Notes: generated by a model not told the origin, from the letters alone. Shown: positions 8,109-15,319, numbered from the stretch's first letter. The stretch: 20,494 bases of DNA from Planctomycetaceae bacterium UBA969 (GCA_002303765.1 DBCB01000069.1:1-20494); one strand, 5' to 3'. Translations and numbers: made by a program.

Positions 8109-9011
8109 ATGTTTGAATTAGAACTCTCACGACAAATTCATGCAGCATGTATATGGGAGGTAACTGCCCGAAAAGTCGGGAATGTCCACCCTCTTGCTTC
8201 GTTTCGTAACCTTCATTTCACAGATTTTATTTTAAGTGCCGGTGCCATTGCACCTATTCTTAGCAAAACTCGAAAACTAGGCTTGGCTAATGCTATTTTT
8301 GAATCAGTCAAAACAACTAAAACCTCAGTAGGAACAAATACCAACCTAGGAATCATCCTTTTATTTGCTCCGGTGGCATTTGCCAACAATCGCGCCGACC
8401 TTAAAAAAGAAATTCAAAAAGCAATTGCAGATATCTCCATCGAAGAAACCAAAATCATTTATGATGCAATCCGACTTGCATCCCCAGGCGGCATGGGTAA
8501 AGAACCCCAAGCTGATATTAACGATGTTCCGACCTGCACAGTTTTAGAAGCTATGCGATTGGCGCAGGATCGTGACCTAATTGCCAAACAATATGCGGAT
8601 GGGTATTCTGCGATTTTCAATGATGCAATTCCAACATTGGGCGGTTCGCTAGAGCAACTGGGTTGCATGGAAGGCGCCATCATTTTCACCCATCTATATT
8701 TAATGGGGAAGTACCCCGACTCACTAATTTTGCGCAAATGTGGCCCCAATGATGCCAAAGAATCTTCTGAAAGAGCCAAAAAAGTTTTAGAAAAACAATG
8801 GCCGTTGAAAGAATCTGGCTGGACCGAATTCAAAGAATTTGACCGCTGGCTTCGCATGGAAGGCAACAAACGAAACCCGGGCGCCACCGCTGATTTAATT
8901 GCTGTCACCCTTTTTATTGCCCTACGCCTTGGGCAAATTTCTCTGCCACTTACCTTCCCCTGGTCCGATGGAATTGAAAATGCTTTACGAAGAACTGCGC
9001 CAGACTTTTAA
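8109..9011 (+). CDS. CitG-like triphosphoribosyl-dephospho-CoA synthase family protein
   Basis: The 300-residue protein resembles the CitG/MdcB family (PF01874), which transfers the ribose-triphosphate of ATP onto dephospho-CoA, releasing adenine. Family landmarks are E-V-T-A-R-K-V-G-N-V (17-26), the H-F-T-D-F-I-L-S-A segment (36-44) and G-T-N-T-N-L-G-I (75-82). No citrate lyase or malonate decarboxylase genes are nearby, so the classical prosthetic-group role is unlikely. Family members co-occur with H4MPT genes in other bacteria. I start at 8109, 7 bases after the RimK-like stop; an in-frame ATG at 8085 would overlap that gene by 17 bases. The C-terminal half (after about residue 190) carries a W-L-R-M-E-G-N-K-R-N-P-G-A-T-A-D-L stretch typical of the archaeal-like branch. 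The substrate is inferred, not seen. Confidence 0.87.
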   Translation: MFELELSRQIHAACIWEVTARKVGNVHPLASFRNLHFTDFILSAGAIAPILSKTRKLGLANAIFESVKTTKTSVGTNTNLGIILLFAPVAFANNRADLKKEIQKAIADISIEETKIIYDAIRLASPGGMGKEPQADINDVPTCTVLEAMRLAQDRDLIAKQYADGYSAIFNDAIPTLGGSLEQLGCMEGAIIFTHLYLMGKYPDSLILRKCGPNDAKESSERAKKVLEKQWPLKESGWTEFKEFDRWLRMEGNKRNPGATADLIAVTLFIALRLGQISLPLTFPWSDGIENALRRTAPDF

Positions 9012-9068
9012 TTATTCATAAAATATCTGTACGATTAAGGCGCACTCATTCATTGACTGGAAAACGGC

Positions 9069-9560
9069 ATGGCAAATGAAAAATACAAGATCACTGTAAC
9101 CAAGGATCATCTGGTTTTCTGCTCTGGGCATTTCATTAGCTATGAGAACAGCAAATGCGAAAGAATTCATGGGCATAACTATCGAGCCAAGATCGAAATC
9201 GAAGGTAAACTCGACGAAAACCACTATGTTTTCGACTTTATCGCTCTAAAACACCGTACCAAAGAAATCACTGATCTTCTTGATCATCGAATGATGCTTG
9301 CAAAAAACAATAAAGTCATCGAAGTTCGAGAAGAAGGCACAAGAGTTTGCGTTAAATACAAAGAAAAAGAATGGATTTTCCCTGCAGAAGACTGCGTTAT
9401 TCTGCCCATATCAAACACTACCGCAGAGCAGTTGGCGCTTTATATTGGAAAAACCCTTCTAGAAAGCTTGAAGAAACAGCACAATTATACGCCTGAAATT
9501 TTGCGGGTTGAGGTCGAAGAAAGTTTTGGCCAATCAGCAACCTGTGAATTACAAGGCTGA
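9069..9560 (+). CDS. 6-pyruvoyl-tetrahydropterin synthase / QueD family protein
   Basis: This 163-residue protein is a COG0720 pterin enzyme. Zinc ligands are His21 in F-C-S-G-H-F and His34/His36 in HGH; Cys30 is the catalytic-type Cys (CxxxHGH as in QueD/PTPS); L-D-H at 71-73 and Glu151 in V-E-V-E-E-S complete the expected active site. Glu31 directly after Cys30 also gives an ExxHGH pattern, which is the signature of the PTPS-III type that replaces dihydroneopterin aldolase. In a C1-cofactor cluster the likely job is making the hydroxymethyl-dihydropterin part of H4MPT. It lies 57 bases after the CitG-like gene; GGAAAACGG precedes the ATG. Its last 12 bases overlap the end of the convergent HisA-like gene. 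A queuosine (QueD) role cannot be excluded. Confidence 0.92.
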   Translation: MANEKYKITVTKDHLVFCSGHFISYENSKCERIHGHNYRAKIEIEGKLDENHYVFDFIALKHRTKEITDLLDHRMMLAKNNKVIEVREEGTRVCVKYKEKEWIFPAEDCVILPISNTTAEQLALYIGKTLLESLKKQHNYTPEILRVEVEESFGQSATCELQG

Positions 9561-10283
9561 TATTTCCTTTATCACTTGCCTATCAAAAGTTCCATCGTGC
9601 AACGCACGAGAAACAACCACTGCATTCGCACCTGAATTTTTCAAGCCTATAACATCTTGAAAACTCCCAATTCCGCCACCCGCCATGATGAAGATTTCTT
9701 CGGATTGGGCTCTCGCTTTTGCAATCAAACCATCAGTTGAAGCCCCTTTTCCTGTTCCAACTTTTGCTAAATCAAGAATAAAAAGATGATTAACTCCAGC
9801 ATCAATGGCATCCTGCATGATTGATTGAGATGATTTTAAAACCAATTCCTCTCGAGTGGTAAAAGGTACACCATCTTTCATGTCTAATGAAAAAACCAAC
9901 CGACTCCCAAACCTCTTAGCTGCGGTTTTCAGCTCTTCACTACTTTCAATAGTTTCCAAGCCTGCAACCACTTTAAAAACATCTATATTCATCAAATATT
10001 GAAGGTCTGCACAATTCTTAGAGCCAGCATCTAAATAAATGTGTATCCCCTCTTTTACCAACGAAGAATAAAGATGCTCATTCTTTTTCCCTGTTAAAAT
10101 CGCGTCTAAATCTGCGATATAAAAATCGTTAAGGCCTAAAGCCTCTCGCATTCCCATAACCAATTCAAATGGATAAGTTGTACTTACAACCTTTGAAATC
10201 AATGGCTTATAAGACTCTCGGACGCCGGATAATCCCGCAACAACCTGACCATTAAGAATATCGATAGCAGCGATAACACGCAT
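9549..10283 (-). CDS. HisA-like (beta/alpha)8-barrel protein, COG1411 type
   Basis: The 244-residue protein is a TIM barrel related to HisA (ProFAR isomerase). It keeps A-A-I-D-I-L-N-G (5-12, Asp8), Y-I-A-D-L-D-A-I (55-62), S-L-D-M-K-D-G (132-138, Asp134), G-T-G (177-179) and the phosphate-binding A-G-G-G-I-G-S (201-207). No other histidine genes are near, and the sequence matches the HisA-related group known from methanogens and from bacteria with H4MPT rather than a true HisA. I start at 10283 because the protein then begins at the barrel's first strand; a longer in-frame start would run back into the pseudouridine synthase gene. That gene's stop is 4 bases upstream, so the two are translationally close. 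Its 3' end overlaps the PTPS-like gene by 12 bases. Confidence 0.85.
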   Translation of the reverse strand: MRVIAAIDILNGQVVAGLSGVRESYKPLISKVVSTTYPFELVMGMREALGLNDFYIADLDAILTGKKNEHLYSSLVKEGIHIYLDAGSKNCADLQYLMNIDVFKVVAGLETIESSEELKTAAKRFGSRLVFSLDMKDGVPFTTREELVLKSSQSIMQDAIDAGVNHLFILDLAKVGTGKGASTDGLIAKARAQSEEIFIMAGGGIGSFQDVIGLKNSGANAVVVSRALHDGTFDRQVIKEISAL

Positions 10284-10287
10284 GGCA

Positions 10288-11028
10288 TCAAGCTTTCTCA
10301 GAAAGCAAAGGAAAGAAATTATTGCGGATATAATCTTGGGCCCATTGTGGGTAATAGCTGGGTAATTCCGACAAAACTTCCACTGGCTCATAACTAATAG
10401 GGTGCAGGAATTTTAGATAATAAGAATGCAAGAGGATGCGCTTATCCGAAGGGTCTAAATCTAAACTCACTTTTGCTTGATAATGGGAATCACCAACAAT
10501 GGGAAAGCCTCGTGAAGAAGATTGCAAACGGATTTGATGCATCCGACCTGTTTGGAGATGAATATCTACTAAGGAGTGCCCGCTTGAAGTTTTAAGTGCT
10601 TTCATTTCGAGTTGGGCTAATTTCGCCCCTAATTGATCATGGCTGCATAACATCGCTTTTGCTTCATCTGGAATTTTAACCATGTAATCAAGCCAGCAAC
10701 ATTGGTTTTCGGGTGAATCTGGGTCAAGCTCCGCTTCCACCAACGCAAGGTATCGTTTACTGATAGTTCTTTCACGAAACTGTTCTGCGATTCTTGCAGC
10801 AGCTTTACTACTACGAGTGAAAAACACAATTCCCGATACCGGGCGATCTAAACGGTGTGGAATGCCAAGATAAGGCCTGCCTGCTTTTACATATTTGGTT
10901 TTAAGGTAAGAGCGAGCCCAAGATTCAAGGCTTGAGAAGGTATCAGGCGCCTGGGTCGCTAATCCAGCTGGCTTTTCGATAATCAAGCAGTGGTTATCTT
11001 CAAATAAAACCCTAGGCTCTATAACCAC
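10288..11028 (-). CDS. RluA-family RNA pseudouridine synthase
   Basis: The 246-residue enzyme converts a uridine in rRNA or tRNA to pseudouridine. It has the RluA-type catalytic motif HRLDRPVSG (58-66, catalytic Asp61), the G-R-x-H-Q-I-R-L stretch and a V-G-D-S-H-Y segment typical of the family. There is no N-terminal S4 domain, as in the short RluA-like members. The start is GTG at 11026-11028, preceded by GAGAAG a few bases upstream. It is the middle gene between the S41 protease (33 bases upstream) and the HisA-like gene (4 bases downstream). Which RNA position it modifies cannot be told from sequence. Confidence 0.92.
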   Translation of the reverse strand: MVIEPRVLFEDNHCLIIEKPAGLATQAPDTFSSLESWARSYLKTKYVKAGRPYLGIPHRLDRPVSGIVFFTRSSKAAARIAEQFRERTISKRYLALVEAELDPDSPENQCCWLDYMVKIPDEAKAMLCSHDQLGAKLAQLEMKALKTSSGHSLVDIHLQTGRMHQIRLQSSSRGFPIVGDSHYQAKVSLDLDPSDKRILLHSYYLKFLHPISYEPVEVLSELPSYYPQWAQDYIRNNFFPLLSEKA

Positions 11029-11061
11029 AGACTTCTCGCAAAAATTAAAGGAATAATCCGC

Positions 11062-12429
11062 TTATGATACCCGAGGTTGAAGATTATCGAGCGCAGCTTT
11101 TTCCTTATGATTGTTGATATATTCAACAGCCTTTTCTAACACACGGTCTACAAAAGGTTTTTTATCAGCTTTTTTAGCATCAGGCTTCTTATCGCGAACA
11201 ACATCCTTATCGCTTCGATCAAGCAGAAATTCAAGCCTTTCCTCATCTTTCAAAATAATCTCGTAATCAGGGTTTGGCTTTACGCCCCACTCATCGGTTT
11301 CTTTGCTATCAGGAAAACGATGAATGTTTTTGCCACTTGGCCGCCAGTAACTCGCAGTGGTTAATTTCAACGCACTGGATTTGTTTTCTAAATCTATAAT
11401 ATTTTGCACACTGCCCTTACCATAACTGCGTTCGCCTATCACCACGGCACGGTTATGATCTTGCAAAGCAGCAGCAAGAATTTCGCTTGCACTAGCGCTA
11501 TTACGATTGATCAAGACAGCGATGGGGTATTTTTCTGCGGGCAAAAACATCGTACCTTCGGGCCGGGCATCGATTACTTCTTCCTGCTGGTTTCTGCCCC
11601 GGGTGCTAACGATTTTTCCCTCGGAAAGAAACATGTCTGAAATTTCTACAGCAGCTTTTAATAGGCCGCCAGGATTATTTCGAAGGTCCAAAATTAATCC
11701 CTTTGCCCCCTCTTTTTGAAGGTTTACGATAACATCTTTAACCTCTGCGGATGCAGTTTCACTAAACGAACTAATTCTCAAATATCCAATTTTCGAATTC
11801 TGATCGAGGAAATAATCCCACTCTTTGTTTTCCTTGCGCTTATCACCCAAAACGCTTTGCACTTTAATGATGGCCCTTCGAATCGGAATTTCTACAGGCT
11901 CTTTGCCACCATCATGAACCACTGTAAGGGTAATTAAGGAATCTGGATCACCTTGAATCAAATCAACTGCTTCGTCGATACGCATATTATCCGTATTTTT
12001 ACCATCAATCTTCACGATGGTGTCGCCCGCTAAAACACCCGCTTCATATGCAGGGGTTCCAACCATTGGGCTTATCACCGTTAGCAAACCACGATTGGAT
12101 CGATCATAACCAACCTGAATACCAATGCCGCCAAACTTACCCTTGTTATTGCGGCTAAATTGTTTGAAATCTCGATTATTAATGTACGAGGAATGGGGGT
12201 CGAGCCGCTCGAGCCCGCCATTGATCATGTCTTCCACCAATTTGCGTTCGCGCTGGGGGGAAATCTCGGTGACGTACCTGCCACGAACTTCGTGTAGAAC
12301 ATCAACTACTAGCCTAACGAGTTCGTAATCACGGTCGTTTTCGCGAGAAGGAGCATTGGCAACAATAACTAGGCCAAGCAAAGAAACAGAAATAATACCG
12401 AGTAACCAACCCAAGTTTCGCTTTGACAT
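11062..12429 (-). CDS. S41 family C-terminal processing peptidase
   Basis: This is a 455-residue Ctp-type serine protease anchored or exported by an N-terminal hydrophobic segment (about residues 7-25). A PDZ domain follows (about 95-170, with G-K-F-G-G-I-G-I-Q-V and A-G-D-T-I-V-K-I-D-G). The peptidase core carries D-L-R-N-N-P-G-G-L-L (248-257), the nucleophile serine in N-S-A-S-A-S-E-I (310-317), and the catalytic Lys338 in Y-G-K-G-S-V-Q. The C-terminal tail (about 395-455) is Lys/Asp-rich and low in complexity. Such proteases trim C-termini of periplasmic proteins. AAGGAG lies 9 bases before the ATG. It is first in the minus-strand run with the pseudouridine synthase and HisA-like genes, and an 18-base dyad lies 62 bases upstream. 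Confidence 0.95.
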   Translation of the reverse strand: MSKRNLGWLLGIISVSLLGLVIVANAPSRENDRDYELVRLVVDVLHEVRGRYVTEISPQRERKLVEDMINGGLERLDPHSSYINNRDFKQFSRNNKGKFGGIGIQVGYDRSNRGLLTVISPMVGTPAYEAGVLAGDTIVKIDGKNTDNMRIDEAVDLIQGDPDSLITLTVVHDGGKEPVEIPIRRAIIKVQSVLGDKRKENKEWDYFLDQNSKIGYLRISSFSETASAEVKDVIVNLQKEGAKGLILDLRNNPGGLLKAAVEISDMFLSEGKIVSTRGRNQQEEVIDARPEGTMFLPAEKYPIAVLINRNSASASEILAAALQDHNRAVVIGERSYGKGSVQNIIDLENKSSALKLTTASYWRPSGKNIHRFPDSKETDEWGVKPNPDYEIILKDEERLEFLLDRSDKDVVRDKKPDAKKADKKPFVDRVLEKAVEYINNHKEKAALDNLQPRVS

Positions 12430-12490
12430 AACTTTTCACTCCTTGAAAGCCCGTAAAAGTTTACAGGTCCAATGCAATCTCCTTAGCAAA

Positions 12491-12508
12491 GTTATTGTAA
12501 TACAAAAC
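12491..12508. promoter_or_regulatory. operator-like 18-bp dyad between divergent genes
   Basis: The two 9-base arms GTTATTGTA and ATACAAAAC pair at 8 of 9 positions, with a perfect TTGTA-A-TACAA core. It lies 62 bases upstream of the S41 protease start and about 130 bases upstream of the promoter of the TIGR03000-like gene. The minus strand also reads TACAAT here, a fair -10 box without a good -35. Binding by a dimeric repressor is an inference; no regulator gene is adjacent. Confidence 0.35.
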
Positions 12509-12635
12509 ATAATAATAAAGGGAGTGGAGAATTGCGTAAATTTTAAAAGTAAGAGAAGAAAAGAAAGTAGTAAAAACTGACCAATTGAGCCTTTAGGAAT
12601 AATCAGTACATTTTCTCGATATCGCCCTAATTTTA

Positions 12636-12664
12636 TTGACACACTTAGCCAATTGCCCTATCTT
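12636..12664 (+). promoter_or_regulatory. sigma-70 type promoter of the TIGR03000-like gene
   Basis: A perfect TTGACA (-35, 12636-12641) is followed after exactly 17 bases by TATCTT (-10, 12659-12664). Transcription would begin near 12671, about 60 bases before the ATG at 12733. This is the clearest promoter in the window, which suggests high expression. The 303-base gap 12430-12732 holds this promoter and the 12491-12508 dyad, with no convincing gene. Confidence 0.7.
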
Positions 12665-12732
12665 ACTTTATTAGCAAAGGTTGCCTGAGTTTAACCTTTC
12701 AAATGTACACTTATTTTATTGAGGAGTTTTTT

Positions 12733-13320
12733 ATGTACAGTGTTGTTCTTGCTGCGATGATGAGTACCTCGACCGCTGCCCCTGATTGCTGGTGGAAATG
12801 CTGCTATCCCCCACCACGAGTTTATACTTGCTGTGGTGGTTGCTACGGTGGTTACATGGCTTACCGTCCAGTAGTTTACGCACCCTACGCTAGCTGCTAT
12901 GGCTGCTTTGGCTACCCAGTTGTTGCATATTCATGCGGCGGCTGCTATGGTTCCGCTGCGGTAGCAATGCCAATGTATGCTCCAAGTGCACCTGCAAAAT
13001 CCCAAGAACCACCACAGGCAAAACCTCTGCCAGCCCCAAAACAAGGCGCAATTGATTCCAACAAGGCTACGGTTGTTTTCAAAGCTCCTTTGGATGTAAA
13101 AATTTCCATCGAAGGAAACGTAATCAACCGAACCAACATTGAAGAAGCATTTGCCACCCCAGTTCTGGAAAATGGCAAAACCTACAGCTACAATGTTCAG
13201 GCTACAAAAGAAGAAGATGGCAAGAATGTATCCTTCTCCAAGAAGATATCAATTAAGCCAGGTACTTCTGTAGTAGTTGAGTTTGAAGAATTCAAAGCAA
13301 CGCAAACTGTTGCTCGATAA
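12733..13320 (+). CDS. Cys/Gly/Tyr-rich exported protein with TIGR03000-like domain
   Basis: The 195-residue protein has a short hydrophobic N-terminus ending in T-A-A-P (likely signal peptide), then about 60 residues with ten cysteines in C-C and G-G-C-Y-G type clusters, a Pro/Ala/Gln-rich linker, and a C-terminal beta domain (about residues 108-190) matching the planctomycete TIGR03000 pattern (A-T-V-V-F-K-A-P, F-A-T-P-V-L-E-N-G-K-T-Y, V-V-V-E-F). No function is known for the domain. I start at 12733 because GAGGAG lies 6 bases before it; an in-frame ATG at 12703 has no such site. With its own promoter and terminator it is a single-gene unit, probably an abundant surface or envelope protein. 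The cysteines may form disulfides or bind metal, which is inference. Confidence 0.85.
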   Translation: MYSVVLAAMMSTSTAAPDCWWKCCYPPPRVYTCCGGCYGGYMAYRPVVYAPYASCYGCFGYPVVAYSCGGCYGSAAVAMPMYAPSAPAKSQEPPQAKPLPAPKQGAIDSNKATVVFKAPLDVKISIEGNVINRTNIEEAFATPVLENGKTYSYNVQATKEEDGKNVSFSKKISIKPGTSVVVEFEEFKATQTVAR

Positions 13321-13340
13321 TAATCGGTTGTCAACTAATC

Positions 13341-13374
13341 AGGTGGGTTCCTTAAATGGAATCCACCTTTTTTA
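13341..13374 (+). terminator. Rho-independent terminator after the TIGR03000-like gene
   Basis: An 11-base stem AGGTGGGTTCC / GGAATCCACCT (one G-U pair) with a 6-base loop TTAAAT is followed at once by a run of T. It starts 20 bases after the stop. The T-run overlaps the stop codon of the convergent Nudix-MBL gene, so the two transcription units abut. Confidence 0.85.
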
Positions 13375-14877
13375 TTGGGCTAATTTCCACTCATTTGGAT
13401 CGTCGCTTGGGGCTAATACAATCCCCTCTTCGCTAAGTTTAATCAAACCTGCAAGTATTTGCTTTTGAGCCAACTTCATCAAAGGATCAGGCAACCCGCG
13501 GTACACTTCATTAGCTAAAGCCTCTACGGAATTGCAATTATTCCCCAAGGCTGCAATCAAAGCAGTTTCTCTTTTTTCCCTATGAAAAACCGCTGTTTGC
13601 AAAACGCTTTTACCATTGGCGCTGGGGCAACCATGAAAAGGCATTAGCAATGCAGGGTTAAAATCCGCCATCCGATTCATGGAATGAATATAAGTTGCAA
13701 GATGGCCATCAGGGGGCGATACAAGAATTGTGGTAGACGTGGAAACCAAGTCTCCAGCAAATAAGGTTTTGGTTTTGGCTTCAAAAAACACTAGATGCCC
13801 CGGTGCATGGCCAGGAGTATGGTAAGCCGTCAGCACAAGGTTCGAACCTGTAAAAGGATTAAAGCCCAAAGGAATTTGGTCACAATCATCAAGGTTCTGG
13901 TTTATTTGGATTTTGTTTAAGAGTTTTTCAGCAGTTGCAAGATGAGCTAAAACAGGCACATCCCAAAGGTCTGCAAAATGGTTTGCAGAGTTGGTGTGAT
14001 CTGGATGATGATGGGTGAGCAAGATACCATTAAATGAATCACCATCATTCACTCGAGATTGGATGGCATTTTGGATGGCCAATACACCACTTTCATCGAG
14101 TGCCCCCGGGTCGATTAGATAAAACTTGGAAAGACCGACAAGAAAAACATTCCCTATTTGGGGAACGGAAGGCCCCGGGCAAGCGACCGAAACGACTTGA
14201 ATCCAGGATGCAAAACGAACTCTATCTAAAACAAATTCATCCTGCGAAACTAAACCTGCCCCCGATGACAACCTCCAGTCCGAGGTTGGGATTTTATTCA
14301 ATTTTTCCAGCAGTAATAAGACCGGAGGAGAAATCAGGATCTCATCGGAGTACCATTTTTTCAGATGCTCTGCGGGAGTTCCCCAGACACCGTTTTCGAG
14401 TTCATTCTTAAAGACTTCAGGGGTCTGACCAGAAGGAATTTTTGCGAGGAAAAATCTGGTTTCAAAGCGCATAGGAGAAAAAAGCGGCGTGGTAAAATAC
14501 CCGATCGGATAAAGGTCGGAAGCGGATAAAACCCATTTGTTATCGCGGAGGATTGTGGCAAAATCGCTTCTTTTTTCTAAGAGATCACACCTTATTTGCG
14601 CTAATTGAGGGCTCGACTTGATTGAATTGTTTAAACTATCGCGGCATAAAAGCACGCCTGATTCCTCGAATAACTCCCGCACTGCAGCTACCAATGCAAC
14701 ATCCCAGGGGTTTTGAGACTGAGCTATATCTGCATCAGGGGGATCGACTTTACCCCCAGGAAATGCGTGGAATCCTCCAAGAAACTTCAAAGCTTTGGCA
14801 CGCTGAACCAGAAAAATACTTCCAGGCGAATAACGATCTTCGAGAATTATTGAGGCAGCGGGCAAAGGATTAGACAA
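13372..14877 (-). CDS. Nudix hydrolase fused to a metallo-beta-lactamase (LACTB2-like) protein
   Basis: The 501-residue protein joins two enzymes. Residues about 5-200 are a Nudix domain of the CoA-pyrophosphatase/NUDT19-like kind: A-F-P-G-G-K-V-D (38-45) leads, after an insertion, to R-E-L-F-E-E-S-G (67-74). Residues about 225-420 are an MBL hydrolase with T-H-H-H-P-D-H (288-294), T-P-G-H-A-P-G-H (354-361), F-A-G-D (373-376) and P-F-H-G (413-416). A LACTB2-type winged-helix tail follows (about 430-490). The start is TTG at 14875-14877 with GGAGG 6 bases before it; the nearby ATG is out of frame. LACTB2-like domains act as RNases or thioesterase-like hydrolases; the substrate here is unknown. 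It lies 55 bases after the response regulator gene. Confidence 0.9.
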   Translation of the reverse strand: MSNPLPAASIILEDRYSPGSIFLVQRAKALKFLGGFHAFPGGKVDPPDADIAQSQNPWDVALVAAVRELFEESGVLLCRDSLNNSIKSSPQLAQIRCDLLEKRSDFATILRDNKWVLSASDLYPIGYFTTPLFSPMRFETRFFLAKIPSGQTPEVFKNELENGVWGTPAEHLKKWYSDEILISPPVLLLLEKLNKIPTSDWRLSSGAGLVSQDEFVLDRVRFASWIQVVSVACPGPSVPQIGNVFLVGLSKFYLIDPGALDESGVLAIQNAIQSRVNDGDSFNGILLTHHHPDHTNSANHFADLWDVPVLAHLATAEKLLNKIQINQNLDDCDQIPLGFNPFTGSNLVLTAYHTPGHAPGHLVFFEAKTKTLFAGDLVSTSTTILVSPPDGHLATYIHSMNRMADFNPALLMPFHGCPSANGKSVLQTAVFHREKRETALIAALGNNCNSVEALANEVYRGLPDPLMKLAQKQILAGLIKLSEEGIVLAPSDDPNEWKLAQ

Positions 14878-14932
14878 AACCTTCCTCCATGTTCATGAAT
14901 TGATATTTTATTTCATGGAGATTAATAAAAAC

Positions 14933-15319
14933 TTACTCTTTAGCTTTTACAGTGGCATTGATAGCTTTTTTAACTGCTTCAAGCAACTCGTCCATCGAAA
15001 AGGGTTTGCGCAGGTAATCAACCACGCCAAGGTACTCTGCATACGCCTTGTGCCTTTGGCCTTCGTTTGCAGTCATCATGATAAAGGGCGGAACATCTTC
15101 TTTGCCCCTGAAATGCTCAAGAACGGGATACCCACCCATTTTCGGCATCATCATGTCGATGATGACCAAATCCGGCCGCTGATTGTAAATCAATTGCCTT
15201 CCCTGCACGCCGTCTCTCGCCTGAAGAACTTTATAGCCGTTCTTTTCAAGAATTAGCCTCAGCCCATCACTTAATTCGTAATCATCATCGACCAGCAATA
15301 TGGTCTTGGAGTCAACCAT
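14933..15319 (-). CDS. receiver-only response regulator
   Basis: This is a stand-alone CheY-like receiver domain of 128 residues with no output domain. Counted from the ATG at 15319, it has the acidic pair D-D-D near residues 11-13, the phosphoacceptor Asp55 in I-I-D-M-M-M-P, Thr83 in M-M-T-A-N-E-G and Lys105 in L-R-K-P-F. I choose 15319 over the in-frame ATG at 15328 because AGAGGA would directly abut the latter but is well spaced from the former. No histidine kinase is in the window, so its partner is unknown. It may be co-transcribed with the Nudix-MBL gene downstream. It probably acts through protein-protein contact. Confidence 0.93.
   Translation of the reverse strand: MVDSKTILLVDDDYELSDGLRLILEKNGYKVLQARDGVQGRQLIYNQRPDLVIIDMMMPKMGGYPVLEHFRGKEDVPPFIMMTANEGQRHKAYAEYLGVVDYLRKPFSMDELLEAVKKAINATVKAKE

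Noticed and set aside
8459..8908. Minus-strand open frame of 149 codons
   Set aside because: It is antisense to the conserved CitG-like coding sequence and has no recognisable domain or ribosome-binding site.
12436..12642. Minus-strand 68-codon frame with a hydrophobic stretch
   Set aside because: The hydrophobicity reflects AT-rich DNA. It covers the divergent promoter region, including the dyad, and has no good ribosome-binding site.
14884..14920. CATGAA/TTCATG repeat between the response regulator and Nudix-MBL genes
   Set aside because: The stem is only six AT-rich pairs with a long loop and no T-run; it is not a convincing terminator or operator.
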